A stretch of 64,000 nt of DNA from Glandiceps talaboti (Eukaryota > Hemichordata > Enteropneusta > Spengelidae), in contig NC_135558.1 in assembly GCF_964340395.1 (NCBI RefSeq), forward strand, positions 9,778,501 to 9,842,500, read 5' to 3'. A model generated the notes under the pieces. That model was not told where the DNA came from and ran no database searches. It saw only the letters and a program-made list of their open reading frames with translations. Shown here in pieces: positions 49,916-62,225 of the stretch. Position 1 is the first letter of the stretch, and each line of letters begins with the position of its first letter. The translations under genes and the position numbers were made by a program.

Positions 49916-50560
49916 CTCATCCATCTTAGAGAGGTCAAAGGTCGGCTTTAATTTCACAAATACAATAGTTGGGGTGAACTATTAATGACGAGGTCATGAC
50001 GCAATTAGTACTCAACCCCTTGAAATGAGAAATGAATCGCTTTCAAACTGAAAATAATCAGTTTACTAAGAGTAACCAGATGCTCGGGTTTTCATCTGTT
50101 TAACTTTGTACAAATTAATTAGTCTGCCTGTGTGTATCTTACGCAAATATAAAAATATCTTAATCTCTGATTCCTAAAATATTAAATACGATATATGCAT
50201 AAGTTTCATTGTCTCGCATCGGTTAAATTTATCTGATGTGAGTTTTTTCATTCCACCTCACCTCGGATATGTATCAAGTATGATTCTGAGATATCAGAAA
50301 CACGCGAGACGCAGCCGAATTCGTGACTTTTTACCCCACAGGAAGTGTAAGTGTGTGAACCCAATGATACTACAAGATCAAAGGGCTTCAAACTTTACAC
50401 CATAAAATGGCTTAAAGAGAGCTAATGAACATTGAATTGGTTGATAGACCTAGTTTCGAAGTCATACAAGACATGTACAGTGTACGATGTCATTCATGCA
50501 TGTCAAGTATAACTCGAGACAATTAACCCGACTGCTTCACCCGGCTTACTGTATATCACA
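49916..50560. promoter_or_regulatory. Low-repeat island, candidate conserved non-coding element
   Basis: Contains a DR1-like AGGTCAAAGGTCG at 49932-49944, gaactattaatgacgaggtc, atgacgcaattagtactcaa and cacgcgagacgcagccgaat. No open frame. Regulatory role is inference. Confidence 0.3.
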
Positions 50561-51312
50561 AAATAATAACAGTTTTATCAACCTCCTGAGAACTCTAAAT
50601 ATTTAACACCTTCCAATTTGAAATCAATTTATTATCATAAATACTTACAAATCAGAACAATTTCCTACCTAAAAAATTTCTATTTTCGACTGAATTTCAC
50701 CAAATTCGCTTCGTGCTTTAATTTTGTGATATATTGTAGTGCCTGGGGGTGTGATTTGCAGTGTCAGATCGTTGCAAATTTGACCACTTTCAAACCATCA
50801 ATTTTTATCATACTTAAGACAGTTTTAATTCTGAAGACGGAGCCCTATCATTCTACTAAAATAGGGCAGTAAAAAAACTGCTGGAGGACTGGTTTAATGG
50901 CGTACAAGCACATACATACACCCCCGAATCTAACAAAGATAAAAGTCTGTCTGAGTACCTGTATCATTAGGTGAGTAATATAGGTTGATGACATAGTCTG
51001 TCCTTGCAGATTTGGGATTATAAATAGGAAATCTATTTCAATAACTGTAATAATTAAGTTTAGCAAAGGTCATGGCTCCGGGACAACGAATTTAGGAGAA
51101 AAAGATGAAGTCACAGAATGCAATGTTAGAGATTTTTGAGAGATTACAATTGTGTCATAGATTTTATTTATGGTTTGTGGCACTAGTACTGTCTTTGACT
51201 TTTTAGACGTCACTTTTTACCAAACAACTTCTGTATATGACTTCTCTGGATGATTGTGTTTTTAGCTCAACTGAACTAAGGTTCATTAGTGCTATATGCA
51301 TCGCAAAATATC
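50561..51312. other. No gene supported
   Basis: A donor-like attaggtgagtaat near 50970 follows a short open frame from 50897, but there is no recognisable protein or partner exon. Confidence 0.35.
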
Positions 51313-51590
51313 TGTGTGTATGTATGTATGTATGTATGTATGTATGTATGTATGTGTATGTATGTATGTATGTATGTATGTATGTATGTATGTATTTATG
51401 TATGTACGTATGTATTTATGTATGTATGTATGTATGCATGTATGTATGTATGTATGTATGTGTGTGTGTATGTATGTATGTATGTATGTATGTGTGTATG
51501 TATGTATGTATGTATGTATGTACATGTACGTACATACATATGTATGTATGTGTATGTATGTAATACTATGTATATGGATGTATGTATAAG
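51313..51590. repeat. (GTAT)n microsatellite
   Basis: TATG tetramers with TTTATG, CGTA and TGTG variants. Open frames in all phases are artefacts. Confidence 0.97.
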
Positions 51591-51667
51591 CCATTTTCAG
51601 GTATATTTGACAGACAAGACTGATTGGCATTTGCTCTTTTTCTTTCAGGTCACTCAGTGATGTAGCT
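51591..51667. other. Spacer
   Basis: No feature recognised. Confidence 0.4.
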
Positions 51668-52998
51668 CTAGACATCATTTGGTATTGGATATACCATAGA
51701 CACCAATTAGTATTGGATAGACTATAGACACTGATTGGTATTGGATAGACCATAGACACTGATTGGTATTGGATAGACCATAGACACTGATTGGTATTGG
51801 ATAGACCATAGACACTGATTGGTATAGGATAGACCATAGACACTGATTAGTATTGGATAGACCATAGACACTGATTGGTATTGGATAGACCATAGACACC
51901 AATTGGTATTGGATAGACCATAGACACCAATTGGTATTGGATAGACCATAGACACTGATTGGTATAGGATAGACCATAGACACTGATTAGTATTGGATAG
52001 ACCATAGACAGTGATTGGTATTGGATAGACCATAGACACTGATTGGTATTGGATAGACCATAGACACCAATTGGCATTGGATAGACCATAGACACCAATT
52101 GGTATTGGATAGACCATAGACACTGATTGGTATTGGATAGACCATAGACACTGATTGGTATTGGATACACCATAGACACTGATTGGTATTGGATAGACCA
52201 TAGCCTGGTATTGGATAGACCATAGACACTGATTGGTATTGGATAGACCATAGACACCAATTGGTATTGGATAGACTATAGACACTGATTGGTAGTGGAT
52301 ACACCATAGACACTGATTGGTATTGGATAGACCATAGACACTAATTGTTATTGGATAGACTATAGACACCAATAGGTATTGGATAGACCATAGACTGGTA
52401 TTGGATAGACCATAGACACTGATTGGTATTGGATAGACCATAGACACTGATTGGTATTGGATAGACCATAGACACTGATTGGTATTGGATAGACCATAGA
52501 CACTGATTGGTATTGGATAGACCATAGACACTGATTGGTATTGGATAGACCATAGACACTGATTGGTATTGGATAGACCATAGACACTGATTGGTATTGG
52601 ATAGACCATAGACACTGATTGGTATTGGATAGACCATAGACACCAATTGGTATTGGATAGACCATAGACACTGATTGGTATTGGATAGACCATAGACACC
52701 AATTGGTATTGGATAGACCATAGACACTGATTGGTATAGGATAGACCATAGACACTGATTGGTATTGGATAGACCATAGACACCAATTGGTATTGGATAG
52801 ACCATAGACACTGATTGGCATTGGATAGACCATAGACACTGATTGGTAGTGGATAGACCATAGACACTGATTGGTAGTGGATAGACCATAGACACTGATT
52901 GGTATTGGATAGACCATAGACACTGATTGGTAGTGGATAGACTATAGACACTGATTGGTAGTGGATAGACCATAGACACTGATTGGTATTCGATAAAC
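51668..52998. repeat. 28-bp minisatellite, about 47 copies
   Basis: gatagaccatagacactgat followed by tggtattg. Variants are cactgat/caccaat, tattgg/tagtgg/tatagg and gaccat/gactat. Two copies near 52205 and 52395 lack about 11 bp. The minus strand of the unit contains no stop triplet, so a 440-codon open frame (51722-53044) and others arise without coding meaning. Confidence 0.97.
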
Positions 52999-53379
52999 CA
53001 ATCCAGAAGACAACAGTCACCATGATTTTGGTAACAATAGACACCCTATGGGCAATAGTTACCCTGTTGACAATATAGTCACCCTCTTGGCATAGTTACC
53101 CTGTGGGCAATAGTATTCCTATTGGCCAAATCTGGGGGGGGGGGGGGGGTTGGCAATGGCAATCTGTTTATGAATACATATACAAATGAGATCTTTGTGG
53201 AAATTTTTTTGTAAATAAATTCTCTTGGTGCCCAAAATATCAGTTAAATGTACTTGACTATGAACCAAAGAGAATGTGTAGTTTTTTCAATCCAAAATGG
53301 GTATAATATCTGTAAATACAGCAGTTGAAGTTATAACAAATAAAAAATTATTGAAAATTTAAAAAATTGCAGATTCTTT
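52999..53379. other. Short degenerate repeat, G16 run and AT-rich sequence
   Basis: accctatgggcaatagtt-type units of about 25-30 bp lie at 53040-53115. A run of 16 G lies at 53134-53149. The rest is AT-rich. Confidence 0.7.
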
Positions 53380-53929
53380 CTAACAAGCATTTTCTGCCAA
53401 AAAATTGTTTGTTCCCCAAATTCTTGATATTTTCAAACTTTTTTTTTTTACATATCTGATTATCATGATTGACCAGAATTAAATAGAAACCGTCCATATC
53501 AGTGTATGGGAAACACGATTTAGTGCATTAATGGTGTTTTTTTTAATTCTGTCAAAATAAAGCAGTTTCTTCCTATTCGTTATTTTAATCTTCCACGGTT
53601 CTTTTTTTCTCAAACTTTATATATATCTTGATATTATTCTGGACCATAACTGGAGAAACAGTCCTCATTTATGTATTGGAAACATCATTTATTAGTATAG
53701 TGTTATGCAGATATTTGTGGTTTTTCACTCCCCAAATAAAGTAGTATCTCGCCATTAAGTATTTGTTCACAATTCAATGTTTTTTCTCAAACTTTTTTAT
53801 GTACTTCGATATTATTTTAGACCAGAATTATAGAAAAACTCCTCATTTAAGCTTTTGAAACATACTTTATGTGTATTAGTGATTTTATTTACAATTTTTC
53901 AGCCGAAATGTTTATTGACATTCACGAGT
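53380..53929. repeat. Degenerate repeat of about 175 bp, left block
   Basis: gaccagaatta+atagaaa at 53471, 53642 and 53820 (spacing 171 and 178), with ggaaacatcattta, caaaataaagcagtttc and ttctcaaacttttt in the same order each time. The same unit reappears at 56180-57010. Confidence 0.8.
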
Positions 53930-55600
53930 ACAGGCTGTGAATGAGATGTCTCTCCGAACATGTAGGCCTACTGTGAGCTGCTCTGTAGGCTTTCAGTCAC
54001 TTTCGTTCATTTGCTTGTCTCAGTCTTAGGACAAAAAAACAATTACACTGGAGTTCACAAGTGTTTGTAAAGTCAAAAGCTATTACATCTAATTATTATC
54101 ACTTCTTCTGAATTGGCGAGTCTTCCCCGGAGTATGTAATTCTACAGAATTACCCAGTGGAGTTCGAGCCGATGCCACTTCAGTGTGCACCTGTTTTATA
54201 TATAATGTTGATTCATTCAAATCAAGTGAGCTTTCCCCTGGACAATCACGGTAATAAGGAGGCATCTTTGATATTAATCATCTCTGTCTTTTGCCACAAT
54301 CTTCATTTACATCACAGTATACCGTCAATCGCCTTGATTAACGACACTGACATTAATTTGATGCTCGAAAATGATGTCTCGGTTTAAGATGTGGTTTTGT
54401 GCTATCAAAGGAGAGTGTCTCACACGAACTACACGAATACCAACACTATTTGTAGAAATACATACTCCGCTTATCAACACTCTTGTCATCTCAAATTCAC
54501 CTTAATTATGTTTCGAAGACTAATTGCTGAACAATTTAAGACAATATAGCCATCGTAATTTGTTTGATACGAACTTTCACCGACAAAGTGTACATGGAAA
54601 AGTGGGTTAATTTAACGATTTCGTCCAATAATGGATAATGAACAACGAGAAAAGGTGTTGTGTTGACACCGAGATAATACAACGGAACTTTACGTCTGGG
54701 ACAAAAGCTGATACGATGAACCTCTCATGCAGAACGTCTGTTTAAACCTAAAATTGATTAGTTTCTTTCGTGAGCGAAGCCAGTATGTCAGTCCAAATTT
54801 AGCGTTTATAGTACTACTTAGACGCAGAATTATTCCGATTGCTAGCCTCCCCGTCGGTAGATCTCCGCTCTAGACAGTTTAACCCCCGTTGTTTTAAGAA
54901 TGCTTGGGAGTTCCATTTGTCCGTACATAACTCAGTTTTCGATTGCATTTTACAGAACTCCCTTATCACTAAATTTACTACTATATTTTCCATTCGTTGT
55001 CCCAATCGGTCGAAGCCCTTAGGTCGTTTATATTTGAATAATGGTGTTTCCTGATACCTACGTTGTAAAGTATCTCGTCATCACTAGTACAGTGTGAACT
55101 GAGTATCGATAGCGAATCGAGGTCATGATGCGAAATATGCAGGCAGTCGGGAGAACACAATAACGGGAAGACAACAAGAGCTTGAATATTTACACAATAT
55201 GGATAGTGAATACCGCCGACAAAATACCTGTCAAGTAACGTAGTTTCTATAGCCCTATTCATCGTAACATCCACATTGATGATATAAAAAGAGGAATCAA
55301 TGGAGAATGAAAGATAGGAGTTCTAAAGTCAAAATGGGGCCGTGTTGTGGTCTGCAGAACACTTCATTTCGGACTATTAATAAACATCAATATGACATGT
55401 AGACAGAGTTCTTTTCAGTGACTGACAGATCCAGCTTACCACAAAATATGTTCCCGTCGCCAGTTGTATGGGGGTTAATGTAAAATTCTATTCTATAATT
55501 GAATTAGCATTCTAGGTACCGGCTGTTGTGTAGTGTAGCTGTGTAGTGCTGTGTTGTGCCGCTGTGAAATGAAACCGTCTCTCGTGCGGATTTTTTAACG
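53930..55600. promoter_or_regulatory. Low-repeat island of about 1.7 kb, candidate conserved non-coding cluster
   Basis: The most complex stretch of the window, including ttgatattaatcatctctgt, caatcgccttgattaacgac, ctgacattaatttgatgctc and cgaatcgaggtcatgatgcg. Frames of 63-97 codons on both strands (54157-54387, 54839-55054, 54981-55274) match no family I recognise. A plus-strand segment 54148-54226 is bounded by ttctacag and gtgagc, but coding is not supported. Homeodomain-like TTAAT/ATTAA motifs favour an enhancer reading, as inference. Confidence 0.3.
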
Positions 55601-56179
55601 AGATACGATTTTTATTATTTTATTTTGTTTTGATTTATTTTATTTTTTTATTTTTATTTTAGATTTCATAGTATTTTCATAATGGTGGTTGTAACTTTGA
55701 CATGGCTTACAGTTGAGCATATTTGGACAACTTGTGTGGAGTCCAGTATATCAATGTGTGCAATGTGTTCAACATGAAAGTGTGGCCAGCAATTATATAT
55801 AATTGGCGTACTTAGCAATCAAGATATATAGACTTGTGTTAAATATATGATAAGTTAAAACCATGGTGTGGCTGTACTTTGGTGGAGGAAACGGAAGACT
55901 TGTACTTACCGCCAATCCTATCCCTCACCCCAACATGCGGGCGCGCACACTCAGAAGCTTACATACGTACGCACGCGCGCTAAGTAGGCAAGGACAAGAG
56001 AAAACATGTATATTCTATGATTCAATCACTAAATTGGAGATTTATCAATATTCTGTAACTTTTAATTTTTGGAGAGTGATATTTATAATTTCATCAGTCA
56101 CCGAAAAAAGAGTTGTTCAAAATGTTTGGGGAGTTTTTCTCAAACAACTCTCATATCGGAAACAGTATTTGGGCCTATG
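55601..56179. other. AT-rich tract and unrecognised open frame
   Basis: T/A-rich low complexity at 55600-55665, then a 105-codon plus-strand frame at 55863-56180 with no recognisable domain. Its end runs into the degenerate repeat. A GC-rich acgcacgcgcgct spot lies near 55970. Confidence 0.35.
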
Positions 56180-57010
56180 ATATTCACGATTTTTCAGCCA
56201 AAATAAAGCAGTTTCCCGCCAATAGTTTTGTGTTGAAATTTCTCATTTTTGTCAAATTTTGTTGACGTATCTCTATTATTTTAGACCTGTATTATAGACT
56301 CAACCTTTATATATAGTATAAATATAATTTTTTAGTGAATTAGTGATGACATTCACAATTTTTTTCAGTCGATTGTTTCCCGGCCCGCCTACAGATTTAT
56401 GTTCAAATTTCTCAACGTATCCCAATATTATTTTAGTCCTAAACTCGATCCATATAATAAATATATATATATATATATATAAAACTCGGTGAGTATCAAT
56501 CTGCTAAGACAGTGCTCTATACCGCAGTGGCAGAGCGTAATAGTCTCTATATTCTAGTGGCAGAGCGTAATAGTCGTATAATATATATATGTGTGTGTGC
56601 GTCTGTGTCTGTGTCTTTGTTATATCTATGTGTGAAACAGTATTTTAGTGCGTTTCACAATTAATTGTTCAGTCGAGTTTTCCGCCAATAGTTTTGTGTT
56701 GAAATTTCTCATTTTGGTCAAACCTTTTGACCCATTTTCATATTATTTTAGACCGACATTATTGACCCAACCCTTATAATATAAAATATACATTTTAGTG
56801 AATTACTGATGATATTAACATTTTTTTCAGTCAAAAGTTTCGCGCCAAAAGTTGTGTTCAGATTTCTCATTTTTGTCAACACTTTTTGACAGATTTCAAG
56901 AGTAGTTTAGACCTGCGTTATAGACTCAACTCGTAATATTAGAAAAAATTATTTTCAGCGAATTAGTGATGATCTTGTCAATTTTTTCAGCCGATAATTT
57001 CCCTCAAATA
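56180..57010. repeat. Degenerate repeat of about 160-175 bp, right block
   Basis: ttttagacctg(t/c)(a/g)ttatagact at 56281 and 56907, with gaccgacattattgaccc at 56751, each followed by ttagtgaattagtgatga, attttttcag(t/c)cga and gttttgtgttgaaatttctc. An (AT)n run at 56457-56481, a 38-bp duplication of agtggcagagcgtaatagtc (56525-56576) and (GT)n are inserted between copies. Confidence 0.8.
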
Positions 57011-57644
57011 GCTATTATATTTTTGCATGAAAAACGTCACATTCTGATGTGCAGACGATGAAAGTCATACTTAGTTTGTTTTAAATTTATGATTCAGAAC
57101 CGTTCCCCAAGTTGTCATCTTAAACAAATAGATACTGCATTCACTTTTGACCCATTTGTATAATTGAAATAGGTACTCGGAAAATTCTATATTACTGAAC
57201 AAATACGTACATATTGGCTTTAAAAAAAAGGTAAAACAAATACTTTAATATTGAAAGCTTAAAATAAAAATAATTGAGTATAGAAATAGAACACAATTAT
57301 TTTGATTTATAATCCATAGTTAATGATCGCATACATTTTATAAAGCGCAATTGCCTCATTACGGAACAGACTTACAACTTTACTGTCTTTATCAAAGTTA
57401 TGGATTTTTTTAGTTGCCTCTTAACTTTGTGTATGTTTATTTGTGTTTTTGTTTGGTTCTTCGTTTCCATACTTACAGCTTCAATGTCAATAATTGCCGA
57501 GGCCGTATGAAAGAACGCCATCTTGGATTAAGTGTTCACGTCTTTTGAAAGATGTTTCAAAGAATAAGAAGCTCATCATGAAGTCACTCTCATAGGCAAT
57601 GGTTTTGTTTATACAGGTTTCGACACCATCGAACTTTCAAATAT
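57011..57644. other. No gene seen
   Basis: AT-rich with no feature recognised. Confidence 0.4.

Positions 57645-57676
<32 letters not shown>
57645..57676. repeat. (GTT)n microsatellite
   Basis: Pure TTG triplets. Confidence 0.97.
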
Positions 57677-57844
57677 ATTTTTACAGTGTAAGTTATATCA
57701 CAGACAACTAAGAAGGTTGTCTGTGGTTATATTAAATATTCGCTAACGATTGCCTCAAAGGACATATTTGACTAATCAATATCTCAAATATATCATCGTC
57801 CTTGACAAAAACGAGGCTTTCATCTTTCGGTTTTTTTCTCCTGT
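57677..57844. other. Spacer
   Basis: No feature recognised. Confidence 0.4.

Positions 57845-57891
<47 letters not shown>
57845..57891. repeat. (GTT)n microsatellite
   Basis: Pure TTG triplets, the second such tract within 250 bp. Confidence 0.97.
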
Positions 57892-57892
<1 letters not shown>

Positions 57893-58015
57893 TGCGAAAC
57901 GTCCCGAAATGGTATGAGGTTTGTGTGTTTGATAAATTCAGATTTTTATAACAATATTTAGAAAAAGTAGCCGCATTCATCTCTAATCAACACACTCTGA
58001 AATCTGTCGATCAGG

Positions 58016-58115
58016 CAGACAGACAGACACACACACACACAGACAGACACACACACACACACAGACAGACAGACATACATACATACATACATACATACAT
58101 ACATACATACATACA

Positions 58116-58144
<29 letters not shown>
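58016..58144. repeat. (CAGA)n/(CA)n/(CATA)n microsatellite
   Basis: gacagaca and acacac blocks alternate twice, then pure CATA to 58144. Confidence 0.97.
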
Positions 58145-58147
<3 letters not shown>

Positions 58148-58658
58148 ACGGGGCATGAGTTGGCGAGAGGCTGTTAAAAAGGTGTACAGTTTCGATTCGA
58201 AATCGTTGCGGATATAAAAACATTGTCATAACTATTCATACAATATTACAACGAATCCGGTAGCAACAAAATATTCACCAAATGGTTTAACAATATCACG
58301 ATATCGCCGCTACATTGTTTCACCCTTCAATAACAGACATATTTCATAGTGACTTGATACGCTATGTCAATTGATCTGATTGGCCTAAACAGGAAGCTGT
58401 ACTTCATGTCAATTGATCTGATTGGCCAAACAGGAAGCTCTTTATCTTTCACAAGAACTATGTCCGGAATCTAACAATAAACGTGAAAGGAGACTTCCGA
58501 CGTGTTATAAACGGTGTCTATAGGGGTCAATTAAGGTCAGGATAAACTATAGTGGTATTCTTTAACCATAGTTCTATATATTAAAGCTAGCACGTCTGTG
58601 TAAACGCTACAGTGCATGGTGTCCAGTAGTGTGTACGGTTAGTGTACATTCTATAATA
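58145..58658. other. Spacer with a 42-bp duplication
   Basis: tgtcaattgatctgattggc followed by (ct)aaacaggaagct occurs at 58365 and 58407. The rest is unremarkable. Confidence 0.7.
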
Positions 58659-58971
58659 TACAATGGAAGCCAGTTGAGTAAAAACAAAACGTGGTCTAGT
58701 GCGCAACAAAATAGATTACCAACATTGCTCCCCCCTATTGTCTGAATGACAAATTTTTATCAAAATTGCTACATTGACATGGGTCAAATTGAAGTTAATT
58801 GTTACAATTTTATTCTTTGACAGACTGAAAATGTATACATTATTACAAAGTATATGATTTGGCGACATTCTGCTATTAGGGGAACTCAAGCAAAGGAAAT
58901 ATAACACTGTCAGTAAGATGTTTTGTTGAGCCAGCACACGTTTCGTTTCAAGTCAACTGGCTTCCATTGTA
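58659..58971. mobile_element. Foldback element C-related, copy 2
   Basis: Perfect 19-bp inverted ends: tacaatggaagccagttga (58659-58677) and its reverse complement (58953-58971). The interior gcaacaaaatagattaccaa and gtaagatgttttgttgagcc matches the core of 49026-49401, although the ends differ. No transposase. The ends lie beside TA, but a target duplication is not certain. Confidence 0.85.
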
Positions 58972-59534
58972 CAGTATATGTACTTGACGCATAATATACA
59001 ACTAAAATAACGTCCAATAAAGCCATACTCAGGAATATCAATATCCGAGGTAATTTTAAATCAATCCTCCAGAAAGTCATACATTTTTTATTTTTAGTTC
59101 ATTTTAGAGGTGTTTAACATACGTGGCACGGGGATCAATTTACAACAATATAGGCCGCATTTTGTAGGCAGGGGGAAACTATCGGTAGCAATATGTATTT
59201 AAGCACGATAATGATAAATTCTACGTCTCTATCACCAATAGCAATGACAATTTGTAATGGTACTTGGGGTGAGAGATAAGGGACGCTGTGTAGGTTGGCG
59301 TCCTTGTTGATATATCTAGTTATCCTGCAATCACTGTCACTTTATCGAAGTGGTCAAAGCTAACATTCGCACAGCGTACTTATTTATACATGTAGCAACG
59401 CCAATATTATTGTCGGTACAACTTATACACACATGATCATTTCGTTACTCTGCCTTTTTATACACACAGTACTTTATACATGCTTTCACTGGATATTTCA
59501 TGTGAACATAATGGCGAGTTAGTTGGAGGCAGAT
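58972..59534. other. No gene seen; moderately complex
   Basis: Contains taagcacgataatgataaat, atcactgtcactttatcgaa and gggacgctgtgtaggttggc. No open frame is supported. It could include non-coding regulatory sequence. Confidence 0.3.
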
Positions 59535-59618
59535 TGACTGACTGACTGACTGACTGACTGGTTGCTTGCTTGCTCGATTGCTTGCGTGCTTGCTTGATCG
59601 ATCGATCGATCGATCGAT
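59535..59618. repeat. (GACT)n, (TTGC)n and (GATC)n microsatellites
   Basis: Three adjacent tetramer tracts: GACT at 59535-59560, TTGC-type at 59562-59594, GATC at 59596-59618. Confidence 0.95.
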
Positions 59619-61020
59619 GGATTAATTGACTGATTGACTATTCAACTACTAGAGCTAAAAAGCAAGATGACCGAATCTATTTAAAACCAAACTAGTAAAT
59701 CTAAAAAGAAAAACCCAAAAAAACGATTCTATATTCGACAAGCTACCTAACGATTGATAAATGAATAATCGGTATAAGTATCTTAAGTAGATACTTTCTG
59801 AACGGAAGTCTTCCTCCACTGTCAAATCATACTTGTAAACTTGAAACATAAATCGTAGTTACGACGTAGATTGTGACGATGATGATGATGACGAATAAGA
59901 GCAAATTTATGTTGTATTATTTAAGGAAAATTCATAACAGCTTTCACTTTTGCATTTGGAGAAAATTTAATTACCTCTCCTGACTTGATAAGCATTCTTT
60001 TCTTCGGTCGGGACATTCACAAGGTTGTATTTTGTTACAAATGATAGTACATAGCGACAGTGGCCACCGTTCATGTATGGAAATCTTTCGATGTCTAGGG
60101 TGAATGTGGTATACAATAAAGGTCAACATGTAAGATATGTCGTATATTCTAGAAATGGGGAAGGGACCCCAATCGTAACCTCAGAAATTCTTTTCTATAA
60201 TAAATGACAATACAATATTAGGAACACATATCACTGAGTGTTATCAGAGATTTTATCGTTTCATGTTAAATAAATATGTTTAGTGAAAAATTTTTTTTTT
60301 GGTTGGGTTTGGACTGTATTTTCAGTGTTCTTGATGTCCTTCCAGTACGTTCTACTGCCCAATGATGAGTGCACAATCTTTAATCACGTGACATAAAAGG
60401 GAAATCACAAAATTATGTTCATCTTGATTTTTGTTCTGAAACATAATATTTGATTCTGTCAAAGATTTGATAATTCCCCTGACATTCCACAGACGTGTAC
60501 TAAAAGTTATTATTGGCATTTTGACGACAGTGTACAGAATTAGAAGTATCGATAAATTTGAACTCGCTATTTTACACAAATTGCTTTTAGAGAATGATAA
60601 GGCACAATTAATTGTAAAAGGTATGCAAGAAATATTTTATTTGAAAATAAACATAAATGCAATTATATCGTTTGTTATCTCCGTCCGATTTCTGCTAGAA
60701 AAAACGGTTTGTAATTGTTTGAATATCGACAAATTTAATGGGGAATTTTCTAACTACCTTCTACCAAAGTAAGGGCCAAATTCTTGTGTGTTTGTTTGTT
60801 GTTTACGTTTGCTACATGTTTGGTGTTACGCTCCTCCATTGATCTTTATTGTTTTAGAAGGGAGACAATTTATTAACCAATTAAAACACTCATTTAAATA
60901 AATATTTCAGGTTTTGAACATTTTACATATCCGCGGATTATGTTTAATTCAGGTATTAATGAACTCACAGCTGGTGTAAAACCGTTTAATGTAGGATAGA
61001 GTCCTGGATCTCTCATACAT
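59619..61020. other. No gene supported
   Basis: (GAT)n lies at 59875-59893. TCACGTGAC lies at 60384-60392. The 101-codon plus-strand frame at 60467-60772 is rich in Ile, Leu and Lys, has no recognisable domain and is partly overlapped by a minus-strand frame. Confidence 0.35.
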
Positions 61021-61397
61021 CTACCGACATCAGACCGTAGACGAATTAAATAGAACCTTTTACAAACAGAGAAAGTAAATAATTGAATTGGATTAATAAC
61101 ACTTGGCACAGCATGTTGGAAGTACAGAGACTTGTATTACACTCCATCATTTGATAAGAACAGTATTATGACCAATTCACATAATAGTTCACGTTCACAA
61201 ACAAATGTCCAATTACCCTGGCATTTCATGTACACATAAAGAGGTCATAAAACTGTTCTTATCTAACCATGGTGTGTACAATACAAGTCTCTGTACTTCC
61301 AACATGCTAAGCCAAGTGTTAATAATCCAATTCATTTGTTTACTTTCCCTGTTTGGAACAGATTACATTGTCCACAGTCTGATGTCGGCAGTTGTAA
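61021..61397. mobile_element. Foldback element D, arms of about 153 bp
   Basis: The left arm 61021-61173 (ctaccgacatcagac ... acttggcacagcatgttgga ... cagtattatgacc) is the reverse complement, with gaps, of the right arm 61243-61397 (ggtcataaaactg ... tccaacatgctaagccaagt ... gtctgatgtcggcag). The loop is about 70 bp. No coding capacity and no clear target duplication. Size and shape match the other foldback elements here, but the sequence is unrelated as far as I can see. Confidence 0.8.
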
Positions 61398-61740
61398 TCT
61401 TATAGAAAAGTACCCATATAATTGTTGTATGTACCATATTGTCATCTATTTTTTTATATATAGTAATGTATACAAAGAAAACCCACTTTACTATCACGTA
61501 ACGGTATATCGTGACACTATGCCCGCATTATACTGTACCAATAAATATCATGTTCACTTCCTGTTCAAAAAACAAACCATGCAGTTTGAAATTGTTTGAG
61601 CAAATTTGTACTATTTTAAGGAAACGCCGTGTTGTCTTGTTGATTATGCCCATATTGACTTTCCTTTCAGTGGTTATATTTCCTCATTGCAACAGGAGAA
61701 GGAGAGAGGGGGGGAGACAGACGAACGGGCGGACGGACAG
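61398..61740. other. No gene seen
   Basis: Frames at 61336-61599 and 61511-61828 are partly from the foldback arm or the microsatellite and are unrecognised. Confidence 0.4.
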
Positions 61741-61741
61741 T

Positions 61742-61793
<52 letters not shown>

Positions 61794-61845
61794 CACACAC
61801 ACACACACACACACAGACAGACAGATAGATAGACAGACAGACAGG
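61741..61845. repeat. (GA)n/(CA)n/(GACA)n microsatellite
   Basis: GA to about 61790, CA to 61814, then GACA/GATA to 61843. Confidence 0.97.
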
Positions 61846-62225
61846 TGGAACTAAAGTTCAACTTACTAGTAAATGTTAATTTTCTAAAAAATGTGAGATT
61901 TGTTTAGTATTTTCCAGCGAAGAGGTTACGTTTCATCGAATCTGATTAAAATGCGATTTTTACTGTGTCGTTCTGGGAGTGATAACTTCTAAAAAACACG
62001 ATAAAAATATATATACGAAGGAAATAAGGGTAAATAAAATAACAGAATCGTATAACTGCTTCAGAGTTTAATCAGATTTCATTTCATAATATCACATCAT
62101 TAGATTTCTCAGTATTTTATGCTATTTTACGTGTTAGATGAAATATGGTCCTGGAGGGATTCAAAGTCGTTTAATATTCATGTATTCAATGTTGTTGATG
62201 TTTTTCGTACACTTTGGGACACCAG
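61846..62225. other. No gene seen
   Basis: AT-rich. Confidence 0.4.

Noticed and set aside
50897-50970. Short frame ending at a consensus-like gtgagt donor
   Set aside because: Too short, with no upstream acceptor or homologous protein and no partner exon visible.
51722-53044. 440-codon minus-strand frame, the longest in the window
   Set aside because: The 28-bp satellite lacks stop triplets on that strand, so every frame is open. There is no independent coding evidence.
54148-54387. Possible coding exon bounded by ttctacag and gtgagc
   Set aside because: The short frame has no family resemblance, and splice-like signals of this strength are expected by chance.
60467-60772. 101-codon frame that might be a small protein
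   Set aside because: No recognisable domain. AT-rich composition gives Ile, Leu and Lys bias, and a minus-strand frame overlaps part of it.
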